A stretch of DNA of 6,411 nucleotides from Bacillota bacterium (GTDB lineage Bacteria > Bacillota > Clostridia > DSM-8532), in contig JAEXPO010000416.1 of NCBI GenBank assembly GCA_023446675.1, forward strand, positions 1 to 6,411, given 5' to 3'. Shown piece after piece: positions 4,364 to 6,411 of the stretch. The notes beneath the pieces are model-generated. The model saw only the letters and a list, made by a program, of their open reading frames with translations. It was not told where the DNA came from and searched no databases. A program made the position numbers and the translations under genes. Each line of letters opens with the position of its first letter. The stretch's first letter is position 1.

Positions 4364-6411
4364 ATGAAAACAATACACATACTCAGAGAGAACGTGAAAG
4401 ACGCCCTTTCGCCCCGTATCGCCTTCGGTACGGAGCTTGTTAAAAAAGAGCTGTCCTTCCTGGGATATAAGGCAACTGAGACGAAAGCTGCGGAGGCGCT
4501 TTCCCCGGCCTACAGAGAGCTGGAAGGAGAAAAGCTTCTTGTCTGCGTTGCGGGTGAATCGCCCTTTTTAAAAATGCTTGAGGAGGCGGAGGTTTTCCTT
4601 TATAACACCTGCGCTCCCACGGGGGAGGGCTTTTATATCGGTACCTGCTCCGGGGGCTTGAAAGTGGTTGTGGGCGGAAGTCCCACAGGCGCGCTGTATG
4701 GTTGTCTTGAGCTGTGTGAGCGCATTAAAAGGGAAAAGGCGCTTCCCCGTGAGATTGCCTATGGCGATGCGCCGGTCTATGTGCTTCGCGGCCCTGCTCT
4801 GGGCCTCCAGAAAACGACCATTGAACCCCCCCGCCACACCTATGAATATCCCATCACTCCCGGTCGTTTTCCCTGGTTCTATGATAAGGCAAACTGGACG
4901 GAGCTTCTGGACTTTATGCTGTGGCAGCGGTGCAATGTCCTGTATATCTGGTCGGGGCACCCGTTTTCCTCCCTTGTAAAGGTGCCTGAATACCCGGAGG
5001 CCCTGGAGGTTACCGAGGAGGAATACCTTCTGAACCGACAGGTGTTTGAGTGGCTCACAGCCGAGGCCGACAAGAGGGGCATCTGGGTGGTGCTCAAATT
5101 CTATAATATCCACATACCGCTGCCCTTTGCGCAAAAGCATCGTCTGGAGCTGCTTCAAAACAGGCCCCGGGACATCACCAGGGATTATACCAGGAAATCC
5201 ATCGCCCGCTTTGTGGCGGAGTTTCCCAATATCGGCCTTCTGGTATGCCTTGGGGAGGCGCTGCGGGGAGAGGAAAATAAGAAAAGCTGGTTTTGCGAGA
5301 CGATTATCCCCGGCGTAAAGGACGGTATGGCGCTGGGAGGGCTTACCCAGGAGCCGCCCATTATTCTGCGCGGCCATGATGTGGATGCGCAATCGGTTAT
5401 GGGCGAGGCAGGCAAAAGCTACTCCAACATGTATACCATGTGGAAATACAACGGCGAGGGCCTGACCACCTGGCTTCCCAGGGGGGCCTGGCAGAAAAAG
5501 CACCAGGGACTCTCCGGCATTAAGACAGCCCATATTGCCAATATACATATTTTAGCGGATTTGGAGCCGTTCCGCTATGGCGCTCCATCCTTCATTCAAA
5601 AGTGCGTGCTGGCAAGCACCCACCGCCTTGGTACAAACGGCCTTCACCTGTACCCGCTGTTTTATTGGGACTGGCCTTATTCTCCTGATAAGGCTGAGCC
5701 GCGTATTAAGCAGATTGACAGGGATTGGATGTGGTTTGCCACCTGGTTTCGGTATGCGTGGAATCCTTACCGGGATCCTTCCCTGGAGCGCCACTATTGG
5801 ATTGAAAGGCTGGAGGAGCATTTCGGAAGCAGGGCCGCGGCAGAAAGCATGCTGGATGCTCTCGAAGCGGGAGGCGAGTGCGCACCCCGGATCCTTCGCA
5901 GGTTCGGCATTACCGAAGGCAACCGTCAGTCCATGAGCCTGGGCATGTTTATGAGCCAGCTAACCAACGACAAGCGCTACAGCCCCAATGTGGAGCTGTG
6001 GAAATCGGTGTCTCCCCAGGGAGAGCGGCTGGACGACTATGTCAGACGCAAGCTCAAAGGGGAAGTGCCCGTGGGAGAAACGCCCCTTGACGCCATAAAT
6101 GAAATTGAGCATTATGCGGACAGGGCTTTCTATAGCGCCAGGGAAGCTGCCTGCGGGATTAAAAGGAATGTGGAGGAATATCGCCGGACGGTGTCGGACA
6201 TGGAGGCCATCCGTCTCATGAGCTATTCCTATACGGAAAAGGCTCGGGCCGCGCTTCTTGTACTGGAGTACCGTTATACCATGAACCCGGATTTTTCGGG
6301 GAATGTTGTCCTTTTGGAGCAAGCCCTTGTGCATCTGGAAAAGAGCATGTCATACTTCAAGGAACTCACTTCCCTTACAAGCGAAACCTACCTTTATGCC
6401 AACAGCATGCA
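4364..6411 (+). CDS. Glycoside-hydrolase-like protein, probable alpha-galacturonidase family (3' end cut by window)
   Basis: The frame is open and uninterrupted for 682 codons and runs off the window. From memory, relatives are about 850-900 residues, so roughly three quarters is visible. There is no signal peptide (MKTIHILRENVKDALSPRIA), so it should act in the cytoplasm on imported sugar. Residues about 1-135 resemble the alpha/beta N-terminal domain seen before GH20/GH67 catalytic barrels, with the typical VVVGGSPTGALYGCLELCE. RGPALGLQ at 142-149 then starts a likely TIM-barrel region with WFYDKANW (171), YIWSGHPFSSLVK (from 194), CLGEAL (E298), RGHDVDA (H338, D339), NGEGLTTW (E365), ADLEPFRYG (E401) and FYWDWPY (D436). 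The later part (RRFGITEGNRQS, from 512) is helix-rich. I recognise this pattern from proteins labelled alpha-D-galacturonidase in databases; the substrate is uncertain. ATG 4364 follows GGAGG (4351-4355) by 8 bases. Confidence 0.85.
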   Translation, partial: MKTIHILRENVKDALSPRIAFGTELVKKELSFLGYKATETKAAEALSPAYRELEGEKLLVCVAGESPFLKMLEEAEVFLYNTCAPTGEGFYIGTCSGGLKVVVGGSPTGALYGCLELCERIKREKALPREIAYGDAPVYVLRGPALGLQKTTIEPPRHTYEYPITPGRFPWFYDKANWTELLDFMLWQRCNVLYIWSGHPFSSLVKVPEYPEALEVTEEEYLLNRQVFEWLTAEADKRGIWVVLKFYNIHIPLPFAQKHRLELLQNRPRDITRDYTRKSIARFVAEFPNIGLLVCLGEALRGEENKKSWFCETIIPGVKDGMALGGLTQEPPIILRGHDVDAQSVMGEAGKSYSNMYTMWKYNGEGLTTWLPRGAWQKKHQGLSGIKTAHIANIHILADLEPFRYGAPSFIQKCVLASTHRLGTNGLHLYPLFYWDWPYSPDKAEPRIKQIDRDWMWFATWFRYAWNPYRDPSLERHYWIERLEEHFGSRAAAESMLDALEAGGECAPRILRRFGITEGNRQSMSLGMFMSQLTNDKRYSPNVELWKSVSPQGERLDDYVRRKLKGEVPVGETPLDAINEIEHYADRAFYSAREAACGIKRNVEEYRRTVSDMEAIRLMSYSYTEKARAALLVLEYRYTMNPDFSGNVVLLEQALVHLEKSMSYFKELTSLTSETYLYANSM

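Noticed and set aside
4568..5548. 326-codon open frame on the minus strand
   Set aside because: It lies wholly inside the hydrolase gene, whose + strand frame is intact with recognisable motifs. The antisense translation is Gly/Pro/Arg-rich with no domain I recognise, as expected for a shadow of a GC-rich gene.
1..6411. tRNA or rRNA genes, CRISPR arrays, insertion sequences and attachment sites
   Set aside because: I saw no regularly spaced repeat array, transposase, flanking inverted repeats, or RNA gene signatures anywhere in the window.

Overview
The window looks like a carbohydrate-uptake and breakdown locus from a Gram-positive Bacillota bacterium, most likely a clostridial or Paenibacillus-like relative. 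The evidence is strong GGAGG-type ribosome binding sites, a lipoprotein solute-binding protein with a lipobox, and two permeases of the LplB/YtcP type, which are characteristic of that phylum. The genus cannot be fixed from the sequence. All genes lie on the + strand. The first and last genes are cut by the window edges.

Layout. Positions 2-331 are the C-terminal DNA-binding domain of an AraC-family regulator. Positions 332-646 hold no convincing gene. This gap carries a probable terminator for the regulator (391-435), two perfect 10-bp direct repeats 20 bp apart (480-489 and 500-509), and a promoter-like pair (508-513 and 532-537). The second repeat overlaps the -35 box, as expected for an AraC-activated promoter. 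Next come two CUT1-type ABC permeases (647-1576 and 1588-2475, 11 bp apart) and, after a 131-bp gap with a stem-loop, a lipoprotein substrate-binding protein (2607-4199). A 164-bp gap then holds three consecutive hairpins, the last terminator-like. Finally there is a large cytoplasmic glycoside-hydrolase-like protein (4364 to beyond 6411). I recognise it as resembling proteins labelled alpha-D-galacturonidase in databases, with only moderate confidence in the substrate.

How it fits together (inference): the lipoprotein captures an oligosaccharide, perhaps a pectin-derived galacturonide, and the two permeases import it. They would use an ATPase encoded elsewhere, since none is present here. 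The hydrolase, which has no signal peptide, would cleave it in the cytoplasm. The AraC-type regulator probably switches the operon on through the direct repeats. The structured gaps before the binding protein and before the hydrolase may set different expression levels within the operon.

I did not find a clearly new kind of system. The observations most worth following are the AraC-type operator, the attenuator-like intergenic RNA at 4227-4344, and the poorly characterised hydrolase family.
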